Shown: positions 1 through 9,099 of the stretch, piece by piece
How the letters are laid out: each line of letters opens with the position of its first letter
Numbering within the stretch: position 1 is the first letter of the stretch
DNA from: Pseudomonadota bacterium
Lineage (GTDB): Bacteria > Pseudomonadota > Gammaproteobacteria > Steroidobacterales > Steroidobacteraceae
Length of the DNA: 64,000 nucleotides
Reading direction: 5' to 3'
Assembly: GCA_025355105.1 (NCBI GenBank)
Contig: JANYAE010000081.1
Coordinates: 238,713-302,712, forward strand
Notes under the pieces: generated by a model
Seen by the model: only the letters and a program-made list of their open reading frames with translations
Database searches by the model: none
What the model was told of the DNA's origin: nothing
Made by a program: the position numbers and the translations under genes

Positions 1-95
1 TCGGCAATGTCGAGCGGGTCGCGCTCGGCCCAGGGGTTGAACACGTGGCGCGAGCGGAATGCGCGCAGTGCGTCGTAGGGAATCGTCGCCAGCAC
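1..95 (-). CDS. Uracil-DNA-glycosylase-like protein, N-terminal fragment
   Basis: Only the first 31 or so codons are in the window; the gene runs off the left edge. A GTG start at 95 is chosen because AAGGA sits 5 bases upstream of it; an in-frame ATG at 140 is the alternative. The visible segment contains FRSRHVFNPWAERDPLD, which resembles the N-terminus of a uracil-DNA-glycosylase-superfamily protein whose members carry an R-x-VFNPW/Y...D-P-x-D stretch before the glycosylase core. If so, it would excise uracil from DNA. The assignment rests on memory of that motif and on a short fragment, so it is tentative. Confidence 0.42.
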   Translation of the reverse strand, partial: MLATIPYDALRAFRSRHVFNPWAERDPLDIA

Positions 96-263
96 ACGTG
101 TCCTTCGCAATACGGCGCGCGCCAGGCACGCGGCCGGCATTGTACGTGCGCCACCGCATCGGCGACGCTCGTTCGTCCGCGGCCGATATGCGAAACTAGC
201 CGCCGCCGGTCGCGGAGGACGCGCCGGGTCGCGTCGCGCTCCCCTCACCCTCACGGATCCCCC

Positions 264-992
264 ATGCACCGGAATACCCGCATCCAGTCGACGTTGATCG
301 CCGCGACCCTGCTCGGTCTCGTGCTGCCAGCCGCCGTCCGCGCCGACGCCACGTCGCCCGCGGCGCCTGCCGCGACGCCCGTGCCGGCGTCGACCCCCGC
401 ACCGCCGCCTGCCTACACCGTCGGCCTGCAGGTTGGCGAGGGCATGCACCGTGCGGGTCTCAACAGCGACTTCGACATCGACTCGTTCGTCCGCGGCATC
501 AAGGACGCACTCGCCGGCAGGGTCGTCACGCCGGAGGACCGGGAGCGCCTAAACCAGTACATGACCGAGATGCACAACAGCCTGATCACGCGCAATCACA
601 CGGCGGCGCGCGATTTCCTCGCGAAGAACGCCGCGGCGAAAGGCGTGGTCACGACGACGTCCGGCCTGCAGTACAAGATCCTCGCCGCCGGCGATCCGAA
701 GGCCGCCTCGCCCGCCGCGACCGACAAAGTGGTCGTCCACTACCGGGGCAAGCTGCTCGACGGCACCGAGTTCGACAGCTCCTATGGGCGCGGAACGCCG
801 GCTACCTTTCAGGTCAACGGCGTCATCAAAGGGTGGCAGGAGGCTCTCGTGCTCATGAAGCCGGGCGCGAAGTGGCAGCTGTTCATTCCGCCGGAGCTTG
901 CGTACGACACCAACTCCCGCCCGCCGATTCCGCCCGGCTCGCTGCTGCTGTTTGACGTCGAGCTGATCAGCGTCGGCGAGCCGAAGGAATAA
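264..992 (+). CDS. FKBP-type peptidyl-prolyl cis-trans isomerase (Mip/FkpA-like), exported
   Basis: A 242-residue folding helper that isomerises Xaa-Pro bonds, expected in the periplasm. Residues 1-29 form a signal peptide, 30-50 an Ala/Pro linker, about 54-130 the helical FKBP_N dimerisation region, and 150-236 the FKBP fold. The FKBP12 pocket residues all have counterparts: Y160, F170, D171, F182, V187, I188, W191, Y214 and F230, so it is probably active. The ATG at 264 is chosen because it opens directly on the signal peptide; the open frame continues upstream to 45 but that part is Arg/Cys-rich and not protein-like. It converges on the methyltransferase gene 15 bases away. Confidence 0.93.
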   Translation: MHRNTRIQSTLIAATLLGLVLPAAVRADATSPAAPAATPVPASTPAPPPAYTVGLQVGEGMHRAGLNSDFDIDSFVRGIKDALAGRVVTPEDRERLNQYMTEMHNSLITRNHTAARDFLAKNAAAKGVVTTTSGLQYKILAAGDPKAASPAATDKVVVHYRGKLLDGTEFDSSYGRGTPATFQVNGVIKGWQEALVLMKPGAKWQLFIPPELAYDTNSRPPIPPGSLLLFDVELISVGEPKE

Positions 993-1007
993 CGCCGCGA
1001 GTCGCGT

Positions 1008-1910
1008 TCAGAGCACCGCTCGCAACGCCGCGATGTGCTCCGGGCCGATGCCGCAGCAGCCGCCGACGATCGTCGCGCCACGCCGTATCCAGTCCTCGGC
1101 CCAGGCCAGGTAACCGGCCGGCGTGAGGTCGGCGCGGATGTCGTGCAGGGTGGAGTTCGCCTCCGCCACCTCCCCCTGCGGCGGAAACGCGTTCGCGTAG
1201 ACGCCGATGCGGACCGCGTGCGCCGCGCCACCGTGCCGGTCGAGCGTCGACCGCGCGACGCTCACCGCCTCCCCCATCGCTTCTGGCTGGCTGCAATTGA
1301 AAAGCACCGCCGCGGCCCGCAGCCGTAGCGCGGACTCGACTGCCTCCGCGACCGACTGGCCGGAGCGCAGCTGCGGCTGGCCATTGGCGGCGGAGCCGTC
1401 CTCAACCGTGTACGACAGCCAGAGGGGCTTGCCATCGGCGCCGATGAGCTCGCGGACCAGTTCCGCCTCGGCGATGGCGCTCAGCGTCTCCGCCTGCCAG
1501 TGGTCGATGTACGGGCGCAGCGCCGCGATGAGCGTCGCGAGCACCGGCCGCGCGGTCGTGGCATCGAACCAGTCGGCACGGTAGGAGCCGCAGATCGGCG
1601 GCAAAGAGCCGGCCACGGCGACGACTCGCGGCGCCGCGTCCGCCACCTCGCGCGCGAGACGCCCGGACAATGCCGCGAGCGCGGCGCCCTGCGCCGTGAA
1701 GCGCTCGGCGCCGATGTGGAAGGGAACGACCGCGTAGCTGTTGGTGGTGATGACGTCCGCGCCTGCGGCCACGTACGCGGCGTGCACCCGGCGCACGAAG
1801 TCCGGCGCTTCGAGCAGCGCAAGCGCCGACCATTCCGGCTGCCGGAACGGCGCGCCGATGCGCTTCAGTTCACGGCCTGTGCCGCCATCGAGCAGGGTGA
1901 TTGTCGTCAT
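1008..1910 (-). CDS. Homocysteine S-methyltransferase family protein
   Basis: A 300-residue protein with the DGGTG opening motif near residue 8 and the three zinc-binding cysteines of the Hcy-binding fold: C206 in FNCSQPE and C285/C286 in GGCCGIGPEH. Stand-alone proteins of this size (MmuM/YagD type) transfer a methyl group from S-methylmethionine or a similar donor to homocysteine, giving methionine. No cobalamin domain is present, so it is not MetH. The ATG at 1910 starts right at the conserved TITLLDGGTG region; the frame stays open upstream to 2081 without conserved sequence. The gene is divergent from the small membrane protein at 2188. Confidence 0.9.
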   Translation of the reverse strand: MTTITLLDGGTGRELKRIGAPFRQPEWSALALLEAPDFVRRVHAAYVAAGADVITTNSYAVVPFHIGAERFTAQGAALAALSGRLAREVADAAPRVVAVAGSLPPICGSYRADWFDATTARPVLATLIAALRPYIDHWQAETLSAIAEAELVRELIGADGKPLWLSYTVEDGSAANGQPQLRSGQSVAEAVESALRLRAAAVLFNCSQPEAMGEAVSVARSTLDRHGGAAHAVRIGVYANAFPPQGEVAEANSTLHDIRADLTPAGYLAWAEDWIRRGATIVGGCCGIGPEHIAALRAVL

Positions 1911-2066
1911 GCGAAGTCCGGTCGCCCATCGGGGCGTGCTCGCCGGCAGGATAGCGGGATTGGACGGACGCCGGCCGCGGCCGCCCGCCTGGCGCGAACT
2001 CGCTGAAACGCCGTCATCGGCCCCTTTCCCGTAATGCACAGCAGGGCGGCCTTCCGCTCGGCGCCG

Positions 2067-2082
2067 CGTGATTCGCATCACA
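2067..2082. promoter_or_regulatory. CRP/Clp-like palindrome
   Basis: The sequence reads CGTGA, then TTCGCA, then TCACA, which matches the CRP-family consensus TGTGA-N6-TCACA at 9 of 10 defined positions. It sits at the GC-rich/AT-rich boundary in the divergent region between the homocysteine methyltransferase (starting at 1910) and the small membrane protein (starting at 2188). It could activate either gene. Assignment is by motif match only. Confidence 0.45.
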
Positions 2083-2187
2083 CTTTTTCAATGTCTCTTC
2101 AACGTCTTGCAAAATACATCTCTACTTCAGTTTTTATTCATGTTGCGGTGCGATAATGGCTTCTGACTGGATGTCTTGGAGACTGTT

Positions 2188-2394
2188 ATGGAACTTGTGA
2201 TTCTCTCGACCGTTGCCGCCGTCGCCATCCTGATCGCCGAGTTGCGCGATCTGGCCGGCGGCGTGCACTTCACCCGTCCGTCGACGGCCGTCGCCACCCG
2301 CCAGATCGCCACGGTCGTCGATCTCGCTCCTGGAAGCCGCGCCGCCAACGAGGAGTCCACCAGCCCGCGGTCCGAGCTCGATCGCGCCGCCTGA
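2188..2394 (+). CDS. Small single-span membrane protein (68 aa), unknown function
   Basis: The ATG at 2188 follows GGAG (2178-2181) by 6 bases; a TTG start at 2176 is also open in frame but lacks a ribosome site. Residues 2-18 (ELVILSTVAAVAILIAE) form one hydrophobic helix; the remaining 50 residues are polar, Ser/Ala/Arg-rich and probably disordered. I do not recognise the family. The leader at about 2080-2160 is unusually AT-rich for this genome, a CRP-like site lies at 2067-2082, and strong hairpins follow the stop codon. It therefore looks like an independent transcription unit. Confidence 0.6.
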   Translation: MELVILSTVAAVAILIAELRDLAGGVHFTRPSTAVATRQIATVVDLAPGSRAANEESTSPRSELDRAA

Positions 2395-2408
2395 GCCCCA
2401 CTTATGGC

Positions 2409-2462
2409 CCGGGCGGTCGCCTCGCGATCGCCCGGCTCCAGCCTGTGCCGGAACGCTCCGGC
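2409..2462 (+). terminator. Tandem hairpins after the small membrane protein gene
   Basis: The first hairpin pairs 2409-2420 with 2424-2435: 12 base pairs including one G-T wobble, closed by the 3-base loop CTC. The second pairs 2447-2452 (GCCGGA) with 2457-2462 (TCCGGC) around a 4-base loop. They begin 14 bases after the stop at 2394. There is no T-run, so termination is inferred from stem strength and position. Confidence 0.55.
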
Positions 2463-2630
2463 GCGCCGCCGCCCTGCTCCCCGACGCTCCGCAAGCCCCG
2501 TGCGGGGCCGGCGTGCGTGCGCCTGCCACTCGCGGCTGTCTAAAGATCCGGCCCTTCGGTCCGACTAGTGGAGGTGGCGGCGCATGACGCGGCGCGGCTG
2601 GCCGTTGCGTCCCGCGGCGGGAGGGAGATC

Positions 2631-4508
2631 GTGCGATTCATCTTTCGGTTGTCCGTCCGACAGCAACTCGGACTACTGTTCGCTTGCTGCGCGCTGCCGC
2701 TCGCCTACCTCGGCTACCAGACCGGGATCGCCGGCGGCAGCCTGACCGGCGTCGTCCTGGCCGCGACCGGTGCCGGCATCTGCGGGGCGCTGTGCTTTGC
2801 CATCGCCCAAGGCGCCGCCGCCGACCGTGCGCGCGTGCTCGCCGCGAGTGAGCGGCTCGCGCGTGGCGACTTCGCCGTTCCCGGCGTCGCCGGCGACCCG
2901 CTTGAGGCCGCGCTGGCGACGCTTGGCACCTCGCTCAAGGCGCGCGCCGACGCCTCGGCGGCGGAGCGGCGCGCCAGCGGCCGCCTGCAGGGCGCCCTCG
3001 AACGGCTCGCGATCAACGTCATGGTTGCCGACGGCGACGGCAAGATCATCTTCATGAACGATGCGCTGCACGCGATGTTTCGCGCCAACGCCACGGAAAT
3101 CCGCAAGCAGCTGCCACAGTTCGATCCGGAGCAGGTGCTCGGCGCCCCGTTTGACGGCTTTCACAAGGCGCCGGCCCAGCAGCGCAGCACCATCTCGGCA
3201 CTGCGCGAGACGCACAACGCCGAGATGAAGCTCGGCGACGCGACGCTGAGGGTCGTCGCGACGCCGATCGTCGGCGCCAACGGCGAGCGCCTCGGCACGG
3301 TGGTGCAGTGGCCCGATCGCTCGTCGGAATTGTCGATCGAGCAGGAAGTGAAGTTCGTCGTCGACGCCGCGGGCAGCGGCGACCTGACGCGCCGCATCCG
3401 CAGCGAAGGCAAGACTGGCTTCTACCTGACGCTCGCCAACGGCCTCAACGCGTTGCTCGAGTCCAACGCCAATCTCGTGCGCGTCGTGCAGGACGCGGCG
3501 CGCGCGGTCACCGCCGGCGCCGAGGAGATCTCGGCGGGCAACGCGAGCCTCAGCCAGCGCACCGAGGAACAGGCTTCCTCGCTCGAAGAGACCGCCTCGT
3601 CGATGGAGGAGATGACCTCAACCGTGAAGCGCAACGCCGACAACGCCGCGCAGGCGAACCAGCTCGCGGCCGCGGCCCGGCTGCAGGCCGAAAAGGGCGG
3701 TGCGGTGGTCTCCGAGGCCGTGAGCGCGATGCAGGGCATCAATGCCTCGAGCAGCAAGATCGCCGACATCATCGGCGTCATCGATGAGATCGCCTTCCAG
3801 ACCAACCTGCTTGCTCTCAATGCCGCGGTCGAGGCGGCGCGCGCCGGCGACCAGGGACGCGGCTTCGCGGTGGTCGCCTCAGAAGTCCGCGGCCTTGCCT
3901 CGCGGAGCGCCGGCGCAGCGAAGGAGATCAAGGCCCTGATCCACGACAGCGTCAGCCGGGTCGCGCAGGGATCCAAGCTCGTCGACCAGTCCGGCGCCAT
4001 GCTGAGCGAGATCGTGGCATCGGTGAAGAAGGTCACCGACATCGTCTCGGAGATCGCGGCGGCAAGCGCCGAGCAGTCCTCCGGGATCGAACAGGTCAAC
4101 AAGGCCGTGACCAGCATGGATCAGGGCACTCAGCAGAACGCGGCGCTCGTCGAGGAGGCGGCCGCAGCGGCCGAGTCACTACTCGATCAGTCGCGCCAAC
4201 TCGACACCATGATCGCGAAGTTCAAGATCATGGATGAGCGGGCACCCGGCTGGTCCGGCGCCATCGATCGGCGCCGCGACGATGCATGGAAGGCCGGCGA
4301 GCCGCCGGCGTCGCGGCCGGCCGCCGCGGAGCGGCGCAGCGCCGCCCGGCCGTGGTCGACCCGCCCAGCCGCCGGCGCGGCGAAGGCAGCGGCTTCACCA
4401 CCGGCGGCCGATGCGCGGGCGAAGCCCCCGCTCACGCCGCTTCGCAGCACGCCGCCGTCACGCGCCACATCCGGCGCCGGCGGCGGCGACGACTGGACCG
4501 AGTTCTGA
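2631..4508 (+). CDS. Methyl-accepting chemotaxis protein with PAS domain
   Basis: A 625-residue receptor that would signal to CheA/CheW. Two closely spaced membrane helices lie at about 10-28 and 35-57 with almost no periplasmic loop, so it probably senses a cytoplasmic or membrane signal. A PAS-like domain (about 118-235) contains [24 protein letters not shown]-like region precedes the signalling coiled coil, whose tip near 385-420 has the family [21 protein letters not shown] signature. The Ala/Pro-rich tail ends in DWTEF, matching the xWxxF CheR/CheB tether of Tsr and Tar. The GTG at 2631 is preferred because GGGAGGGAG lies just upstream; a GTG at 2568 is the alternative. No other che gene is nearby. 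Confidence 0.92.
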   Translation: MRFIFRLSVRQQLGLLFACCALPLAYLGYQTGIAGGSLTGVVLAATGAGICGALCFAIAQGAAADRARVLAASERLARGDFAVPGVAGDPLEAALATLGTSLKARADASAAERRASGRLQGALERLAINVMVADGDGKIIFMNDALHAMFRANATEIRKQLPQFDPEQVLGAPFDGFHKAPAQQRSTISALRETHNAEMKLGDATLRVVATPIVGANGERLGTVVQWPDRSSELSIEQEVKFVVDAAGSGDLTRRIRSEGKTGFYLTLANGLNALLESNANLVRVVQDAARAVTAGAEEISAGNASLSQRTEEQASSLEETASSMEEMTSTVKRNADNAAQANQLAAAARLQAEKGGAVVSEAVSAMQGINASSSKIADIIGVIDEIAFQTNLLALNAAVEAARAGDQGRGFAVVASEVRGLASRSAGAAKEIKALIHDSVSRVAQGSKLVDQSGAMLSEIVASVKKVTDIVSEIAAASAEQSSGIEQVNKAVTSMDQGTQQNAALVEEAAAAAESLLDQSRQLDTMIAKFKIMDERAPGWSGAIDRRRDDAWKAGEPPASRPAAAERRSAARPWSTRPAAGAAKAAASPPAADARAKPPLTPLRSTPPSRATSGAGGGDDWTEF

Positions 4509-4544
4509 TGCAGCGCGACCCGCCCGCAGGCCGCGGTCCGGTCC

Positions 4545-4946
4545 TCAGCGCTTCGCGAGCAGGTTGCGGATTTCCTCGAGCAGGACTTCCTGGCGCGGCG
4601 GCGGCGGCGGCGTAACCGCTGCTGGCGCGGCCGGCGCCTTCTTAAGGCGGTTGATCGCGCGGATCGCGACGAAGATCACGAACGCGACGATCAGGAAGTC
4701 GACCACCGATTGGATGAACGCGCCGTACTTGAGCAGCACCGGCTCGTTTTTCGCACTGGTGCCGATCGCGACCGCGAGCGTCGAGAAATTCACGCCGCCC
4801 GTCAGCACCCCGACCACCGGCATGATCACCGCGTCGACCAGCGACGAGACGATCTTGCCGAACGCGCCACCGATCACGACACCGACCGCGAGGTCGATGA
4901 CGTTGCCACGCATCGCGAATTCCCTGAATTCTGAAGCCAGGCTCAT
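4545..4946 (-). CDS. mscL: Large-conductance mechanosensitive channel MscL
   Basis: A 133-residue inner-membrane channel that opens under membrane tension to release solutes during hypo-osmotic shock. The family signature [20 protein letters not shown] is at residues 7-26 and opens TM1; TM2 (about 75-97, [19 protein letters not shown]) follows a periplasmic loop. A proline-rich linker and a C-terminal amphipathic helix ([14 protein letters not shown]) complete the normal length. It converges on the chemoreceptor gene and is followed upstream by the DUF481 outer-membrane gene on the same strand, whose stop lies 14 bases before this start, so the two may be co-transcribed. Confidence 0.97.
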   Translation of the reverse strand: MSLASEFREFAMRGNVIDLAVGVVIGGAFGKIVSSLVDAVIMPVVGVLTGGVNFSTLAVAIGTSAKNEPVLLKYGAFIQSVVDFLIVAFVIFVAIRAINRLKKAPAAPAAVTPPPPPRQEVLLEEIRNLLAKR

Positions 4947-4960
4947 GCTCCGTCTCCCCG

Positions 4961-5728
4961 TTATTTGATGTTGTAGACGATGTTCACCGTCGTCAGCTGG
5001 TCCAGCCGCTTGGTGCCAGGCGCCGGATCCGTGTTGTAGCGCACGCCGTAGCCAAAGGCGAGTGCGAGGCGGTCGGTCATGCTGACCTGAACCGCGAAGT
5101 CGTTTGAAATCGAGGTGTTGCTCGAACCGGCCTCGATCATCAGCTTGTCGAGCAGCTTCGTCGTCTTGGTCAGCCGGTGCTCGAAGTTGACCCCGGCGGT
5201 CGCGACGACATTGCCCGTGGCATCGCCCTTGATGCGCTGGATCACCGCGCCGCTCGGGTCCTTGATCAGCTGTTCGGACTGCAGCCGGCGGTAGCCGACA
5301 CCGAAGGTTCCCGCCAGCTTGGTCGCCTCGCTGTCGATGAACTTGTAGCCGACGCCTCCGGTCAGCGACATCTGGTAGGCAAAGCCACTGAACAGGTCAC
5401 GCTCGCCGCGCAGCGCGCCGTAGCCGTACAGCCGGTCGGAGATCTTGCGGTCGAGTTCGTAGCGAGCCTCGAGCCGCTGCCCGGTCTCGAAGCTCGCGCC
5501 TTTGCTGTAGAGGCCGGCAAGCAGTACCGAGTTCTTCCAGCCGTTCTGCTCCTCGGAGACATCGAGCTTGGCGTTGGCCGCGGTCGATTCGGAATTGCCG
5601 CGCGACAGCAGCAGCCCGCCCTCGCCCTTGCCGAGCCAGTCGGCATGCGCCGGCATGCTCAAGCTCAGGGCGATCACGGCCGTCGCGACGGCGCTGCGCG
5701 CGACGCGCGAGAGGGATCCGATGTCCAT
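4961..5728 (-). CDS. DUF481 family outer-membrane beta-barrel protein
   Basis: A 255-residue protein with a signal peptide (1-28, ending AHA-DW), then alternating beta strands typical of DUF481, the YdiY-like 'salt-induced outer membrane protein' family. Characteristic segments are [12 protein letters not shown] after the signal and strands ending in [15 protein letters not shown] patterns. The biochemical role of the family is not settled. The ATG at 5728 is chosen because GGGAGG precedes it by 5 bases and it opens the signal peptide; the frame extends upstream to 5908 without protein-like sequence. It lies immediately upstream of mscL on the same strand, which would fit a shared envelope/osmotic response. 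Confidence 0.85.
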   Translation of the reverse strand: MDIGSLSRVARSAVATAVIALSLSMPAHADWLGKGEGGLLLSRGNSESTAANAKLDVSEEQNGWKNSVLLAGLYSKGASFETGQRLEARYELDRKISDRLYGYGALRGERDLFSGFAYQMSLTGGVGYKFIDSEATKLAGTFGVGYRRLQSEQLIKDPSGAVIQRIKGDATGNVVATAGVNFEHRLTKTTKLLDKLMIEAGSSNTSISNDFAVQVSMTDRLALAFGYGVRYNTDPAPGTKRLDQLTTVNIVYNIK

Positions 5729-5914
5729 TGTTGCCTCCCAGGCAATACAGGTGCTGGAGCGCGAATGTCGAAGCGCTCGCAAGACCGTCCGTGATTGTTT
5801 GCGGACCCGGCGCCCGTCCGTGCGCCTGCAGGGGAGTGCGGGCTGTGCGGCGGGATCGGCTCCGATGATGGCGGGCGCGAGTTTAGTCAAGACCTCGCGG
5901 CGGTGCAATCGCTT

Positions 5915-6502
5915 TCAGCCGGGGGAACGCTGATCAAAACGCCGGCCGGCCCGGACGCAGCTGACCGTCCGCGCCAGGCGCTGCGCGCGCGTCTCCGGCC
6001 GCTTCGCGTCGGTCAGCCATTCGATGAATTCGCGCCGGCCGGACGGCGGCAGCGCATCGAAGCCCGCCTTGGCCCGGGCGTCGACCGCGAGCGCCGCCCT
6101 GAGGTCGGCGGGTACTCGCGGTGGCGGGCGCCGAGGCACCGCACGGCGCGGCGCGGCGGCGCCGGCGTAGAGTCGCGCCGCGCGGCGCAGCAAGGCCTCG
6201 AGCGTGCGCCGCGGCGGCAAATCGCTTGGCGACAGGATGCGGCCGAACTGGCCCATCGCGGTGCGGTCCGCCGCGCGCAGCAGGCCCTCCCCTTTCCAGA
6301 AGCCGAAGGCGCAGTGGCGCTTGAAGGCGGCCATGTAACACAGCGGACGGTCCTGGACGAAGAACGGCATGCCCCACTTGATCGTCTCCGCAACGCCGGG
6401 GCAGGCAGCGTGCACGGCGGCCCGCAGCTGCTCGAGAACCGGGCGGGCAAATTCGGCCGCCTTGGCGATGTAAGCATCGACGCGAGGATCACGCGTTCCC
6501 AT
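5915..6502 (-). CDS. YdeI/OmpD-associated family protein (DUF1801 plus OmdA)
   Basis: A 195-residue cytoplasmic protein. The N-terminal half (about 8-115) has the DUF1801 pattern [14 protein letters not shown] ... [11 protein letters not shown]; the C-terminal part (about 135-190) has the OmdA pattern [28 protein letters not shown]. Members are annotated as YdeI-like or 'bacteriocin-protection' proteins, but the molecular activity is unknown. The ATG at 6502 gives the usual domain start; the frame stays open far upstream (to 7069) only as antisense of the next gene. It is divergent from the DUF1348 gene. Confidence 0.85.
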   Translation of the reverse strand: MGTRDPRVDAYIAKAAEFARPVLEQLRAAVHAACPGVAETIKWGMPFFVQDRPLCYMAAFKRHCAFGFWKGEGLLRAADRTAMGQFGRILSPSDLPPRRTLEALLRRAARLYAGAAAPRRAVPRRPPPRVPADLRAALAVDARAKAGFDALPPSGRREFIEWLTDAKRPETRAQRLARTVSCVRAGRRFDQRSPG

Positions 6503-6616
6503 GGAGGCTCTCCATTGGCGGACGTCGGCACCCATTCTAGACGCGGCAACGCCGCGCCGCCGCCGCGGTCGCTGTGGCATGCTCGCGGTCCGCGTCGCCG
6601 CCCGTCCGGAGGTCCC

Positions 6617-7096
6617 ATGAGCGCACCTGCACCCCGCCCGCCACTGCCGCCGTTCAGCCGCGAGACTGCCACCGCGAAGGTCCGGGCCGCGGAGGACGCG
6701 TGGAACCGCCGCGATCCTGACAAGGTGTCGCTTGCCTACAGCGAGGACAGCACCTGGCGCAACCGCGCCGAGTTCCTCAAGGGCCGGCCGGAGATCGTCG
6801 CCTTCCTGACCCGCAAGTGGGCCCGCGAACTTGACTACCGGCTGATCAAGGAGCTGTGGGCCTTCACCGACAGCTGCATCGCCGTGCGCTTCGCGTACGA
6901 ATGGCGCGACGATTCCGGTCAGTGGTACCGCTCCTACGGCAACGAGAACTGGGAGTTCGACGAGCTCGGCTACATGCGCCGGCGCATTGCCTCGATCAAC
7001 GACCTGCCGATCGCCGCCAGCGACCGCAAGTACCACTGGCCGGCGCCGGGTCCGCGGCCGGCCGACCATCCGGGACTGTCGGACCTCGGTCTGTAG
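6617..7096 (+). CDS. DUF1348 family protein (NTF2/SnoaL-like fold)
   Basis: A 159-residue protein matching DUF1348 along its length: [17 protein letters not shown] near the N-terminus, then the [11 protein letters not shown] and [21 protein letters not shown] segments that form the cone-shaped NTF2-like pocket. Ligand and activity are unknown. The ATG at 6617 has GGAGGT at 6608-6613. Only 14 bases separate its stop from the pirin gene, so the pair is probably one transcript. Confidence 0.88.
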   Translation: MSAPAPRPPLPPFSRETATAKVRAAEDAWNRRDPDKVSLAYSEDSTWRNRAEFLKGRPEIVAFLTRKWARELDYRLIKELWAFTDSCIAVRFAYEWRDDSGQWYRSYGNENWEFDELGYMRRRIASINDLPIAASDRKYHWPAPGPRPADHPGLSDLGL

Positions 7097-7110
7097 CGGG
7101 GCAGCAGGTC

Positions 7111-7989
7111 ATGAGCATCGTCGCGGAGATCACCGGTCACGAGAAGGACCTCGGCGGCTTCCGCGTGCGGCGCGTACTGCCCTCGCTGGCACGCCAGTCG
7201 GTCGGGCCCTTCCTGTTTTTTGATCACTTCGGCCCGTTCGAGGTGGCAGCGGAATCCGACATCGACGTCCGCCCGCATCCGCACATCGGCCTCGCGACCG
7301 TCACTTATCTGTTCGAAGGGGCGATGATGCATCGCGACAGCCTAGGCAACGCGCAGCGCATCGAACCCGGCGCCATCAACTGGATGAGCGCCGGACGCGG
7401 CATCGTGCACTCGGAACGACGCCCCGATGACCTGCGCGAACGTCGCTACGGCCTGCACGGCCTGCAGCTCTGGGCGGCGCTGCCGCGCGAGCTCGAGGAG
7501 AGCGAGCCCTCGTTCGCACACCACCCCGCCGCGACGCTGCCGACGTTCCGCGAGGCCGGCCTGGACGGCCGCGTGCTGGTAGGCAGCGCCTTCGGCGTCC
7601 GCTCGCCGGTCGCCGCCGCTTCGGCAACGCTGTACGTCGCGCTCGAGCTGGCCGCCGGCGCGAGCATCACGCTCCCGGTGCTCGCGCCGCAGCTTGCGCT
7701 CTACGTGGTGGACGGCCCGCTGAGCGTCGACGGCCGGGCGGTCGCGCGCGGCGTAATGGTCGTGCTCGACGCCGAGCGGCCGGTGCGCCTCGCGAGCGCG
7801 ACGGCTGCCCGCGCAGTGCTGATCGGCGGCGAACCGCTCGACGGGCGGCGCCTGTTGTGGTGGAACTTCGTGTCGACGCGCAAGGAGCGGATCATCGCCG
7901 CCGCCGCCGACTGGGAGGCCATGCGCCTCGGCGGCATCGAAGGCGACGCGTCCTTCATCCCGCTGCCGGAGCCCCGCCCGCAGCTCTAG
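7111..7989 (+). CDS. Pirin family protein (copy 1, long form)
   Basis: A 292-residue bicupin. The iron ligands of human pirin have direct counterparts: H56 and H58 in RPHPHIGL, H100 and E102 in RGIVHSE. Pirins bind Fe and include quercetin 2,3-dioxygenases and redox-sensing regulators, so the substrate cannot be deduced. The C-terminal cupin and the ending DWEAMRLGGIEGD...FIPLPE are typical of the 280-300-residue form. The ATG at 7111 lacks a strong ribosome site, consistent with coupling to the DUF1348 gene 14 bases upstream. A second, shorter pirin lies at 9100. Confidence 0.92.
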   Translation: MSIVAEITGHEKDLGGFRVRRVLPSLARQSVGPFLFFDHFGPFEVAAESDIDVRPHPHIGLATVTYLFEGAMMHRDSLGNAQRIEPGAINWMSAGRGIVHSERRPDDLRERRYGLHGLQLWAALPRELEESEPSFAHHPAATLPTFREAGLDGRVLVGSAFGVRSPVAAASATLYVALELAAGASITLPVLAPQLALYVVDGPLSVDGRAVARGVMVVLDAERPVRLASATAARAVLIGGEPLDGRRLLWWNFVSTRKERIIAAAADWEAMRLGGIEGDASFIPLPEPRPQL

Positions 7990-8002
7990 CCTGCGGCGTG
8001 CC

Positions 8003-8944
8003 TCAGTTGTGCCGCACGAACGGCGTGTGGCCGCGCTGGCTGAGCGAGTTGTAGAGCGTCTCGAGGAACGCGTCGGTCGAGATGAAGTCGCCGGAGTACC
8101 GCTGGCTCCACGGCGCGAGCAGCTTCTGCTGCTTCATCTGCTCGAGGCTCTTCCCGGCCTTGAGCGCATTTGCCACGACGGCGCTCGTGCCCTTCAGCAT
8201 CACCACGTACTCGCGCAACTCCGCGAGGCTCGACAGCTGCCCGTGGCCGGGGATCACCCGGACATCCGCCGGCAGCCTCTCGATCACGGCCTCGCAGGCC
8301 TTGATCATGCCAGTGACGCTGCCACCCGCGTCGACGTCGATGAAGGGGAAACCGTAGCGGACGTAGTCGTCACCCATGTGCACGACGTTCGCCTTCGGGA
8401 AGAAGATGATCGCGTCGCCGTCGGTGTGCCCGGACGGGTAGTGCAGCGCGCGGATGTCCTCGCCGTTGAGGTGCACAGAGACGTCGTGGTCGAAGGTGAT
8501 CACGGGTAGGGCGGCCTGCTCAGCCGGCTTGACCGTCATCTTGATCGAGCCGCCGTTACCGCCCGTGCCGCCGCTCGCCATCCGCGAGCGCACGTTGTCG
8601 TGGGCGATGACGGTCGAGCCCTCACCGGCAAACGGCGCATTGCCGCCTGTGTGATCGAAGTGATAGTGCGTGTTGATCACGTAGCGGACCGGCTTGTCGG
8701 TGATGCCGAGCGACTTCAGCGCGGCCGCGATCTTCGGCGCGAGCGGCGCGAACTCGTCGTCGACGAGCACGATGCCATCCTCGCCGACCAACGCGGCGAT
8801 GTTGCCGCCGCTGCCCTGCAGCAGGTAGATATTGCCGGCGACCAGCGTCGCCTTGATCTCGACCTTGCTGAAGTCCTGTTCCTGCGCCTGGCACGGGGCG
8901 ATCGCAAACAGTATCGAACCGACCAGGACCAGTGTGGCGCGCAT
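8003..8944 (-). CDS. MBL-fold metallo-hydrolase, exported
   Basis: A 313-residue protein with a signal peptide (1-20, ending CQA-Q). The zinc motif HxHxDH appears as NTHYHFDHTGGN, and later ligands as YPSGHTDGD and IPGHGQLS. This arrangement resembles periplasmic cyclase/hydrolase members of the metallo-beta-lactamase superfamily. The substrate is unknown. It sits between the two pirin genes on the opposite strand, converging on pirin 1 (13-base gap) and divergent from pirin 2. Confidence 0.9.
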   Translation of the reverse strand: MRATLVLVGSILFAIAPCQAQEQDFSKVEIKATLVAGNIYLLQGSGGNIAALVGEDGIVLVDDEFAPLAPKIAAALKSLGITDKPVRYVINTHYHFDHTGGNAPFAGEGSTVIAHDNVRSRMASGGTGGNGGSIKMTVKPAEQAALPVITFDHDVSVHLNGEDIRALHYPSGHTDGDAIIFFPKANVVHMGDDYVRYGFPFIDVDAGGSVTGMIKACEAVIERLPADVRVIPGHGQLSSLAELREYVVMLKGTSAVVANALKAGKSLEQMKQQKLLAPWSQRYSGDFISTDAFLETLYNSLSQRGHTPFVRHN

Positions 8945-9099
8945 GGGCGGCGTCTCCGGGAATGCGGGAGCGCGATGCTAGCACGCGCTCGTTGCTGCAC
9001 CGCACGCCCGGCGGGTGTCGCGGAAAGCGAACCTGAGGTTCGTGCGCCGCGATCGCTGGGGTGCGTATGCTGCGCCGATACCGTTCGGAGGAGCCTTCC

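Noticed and set aside
45..263. Upstream extension of the FKBP gene
   Set aside because: The sequence is Arg/Cys-rich, overlaps the divergent glycosylase-like gene and would bury the signal peptide.
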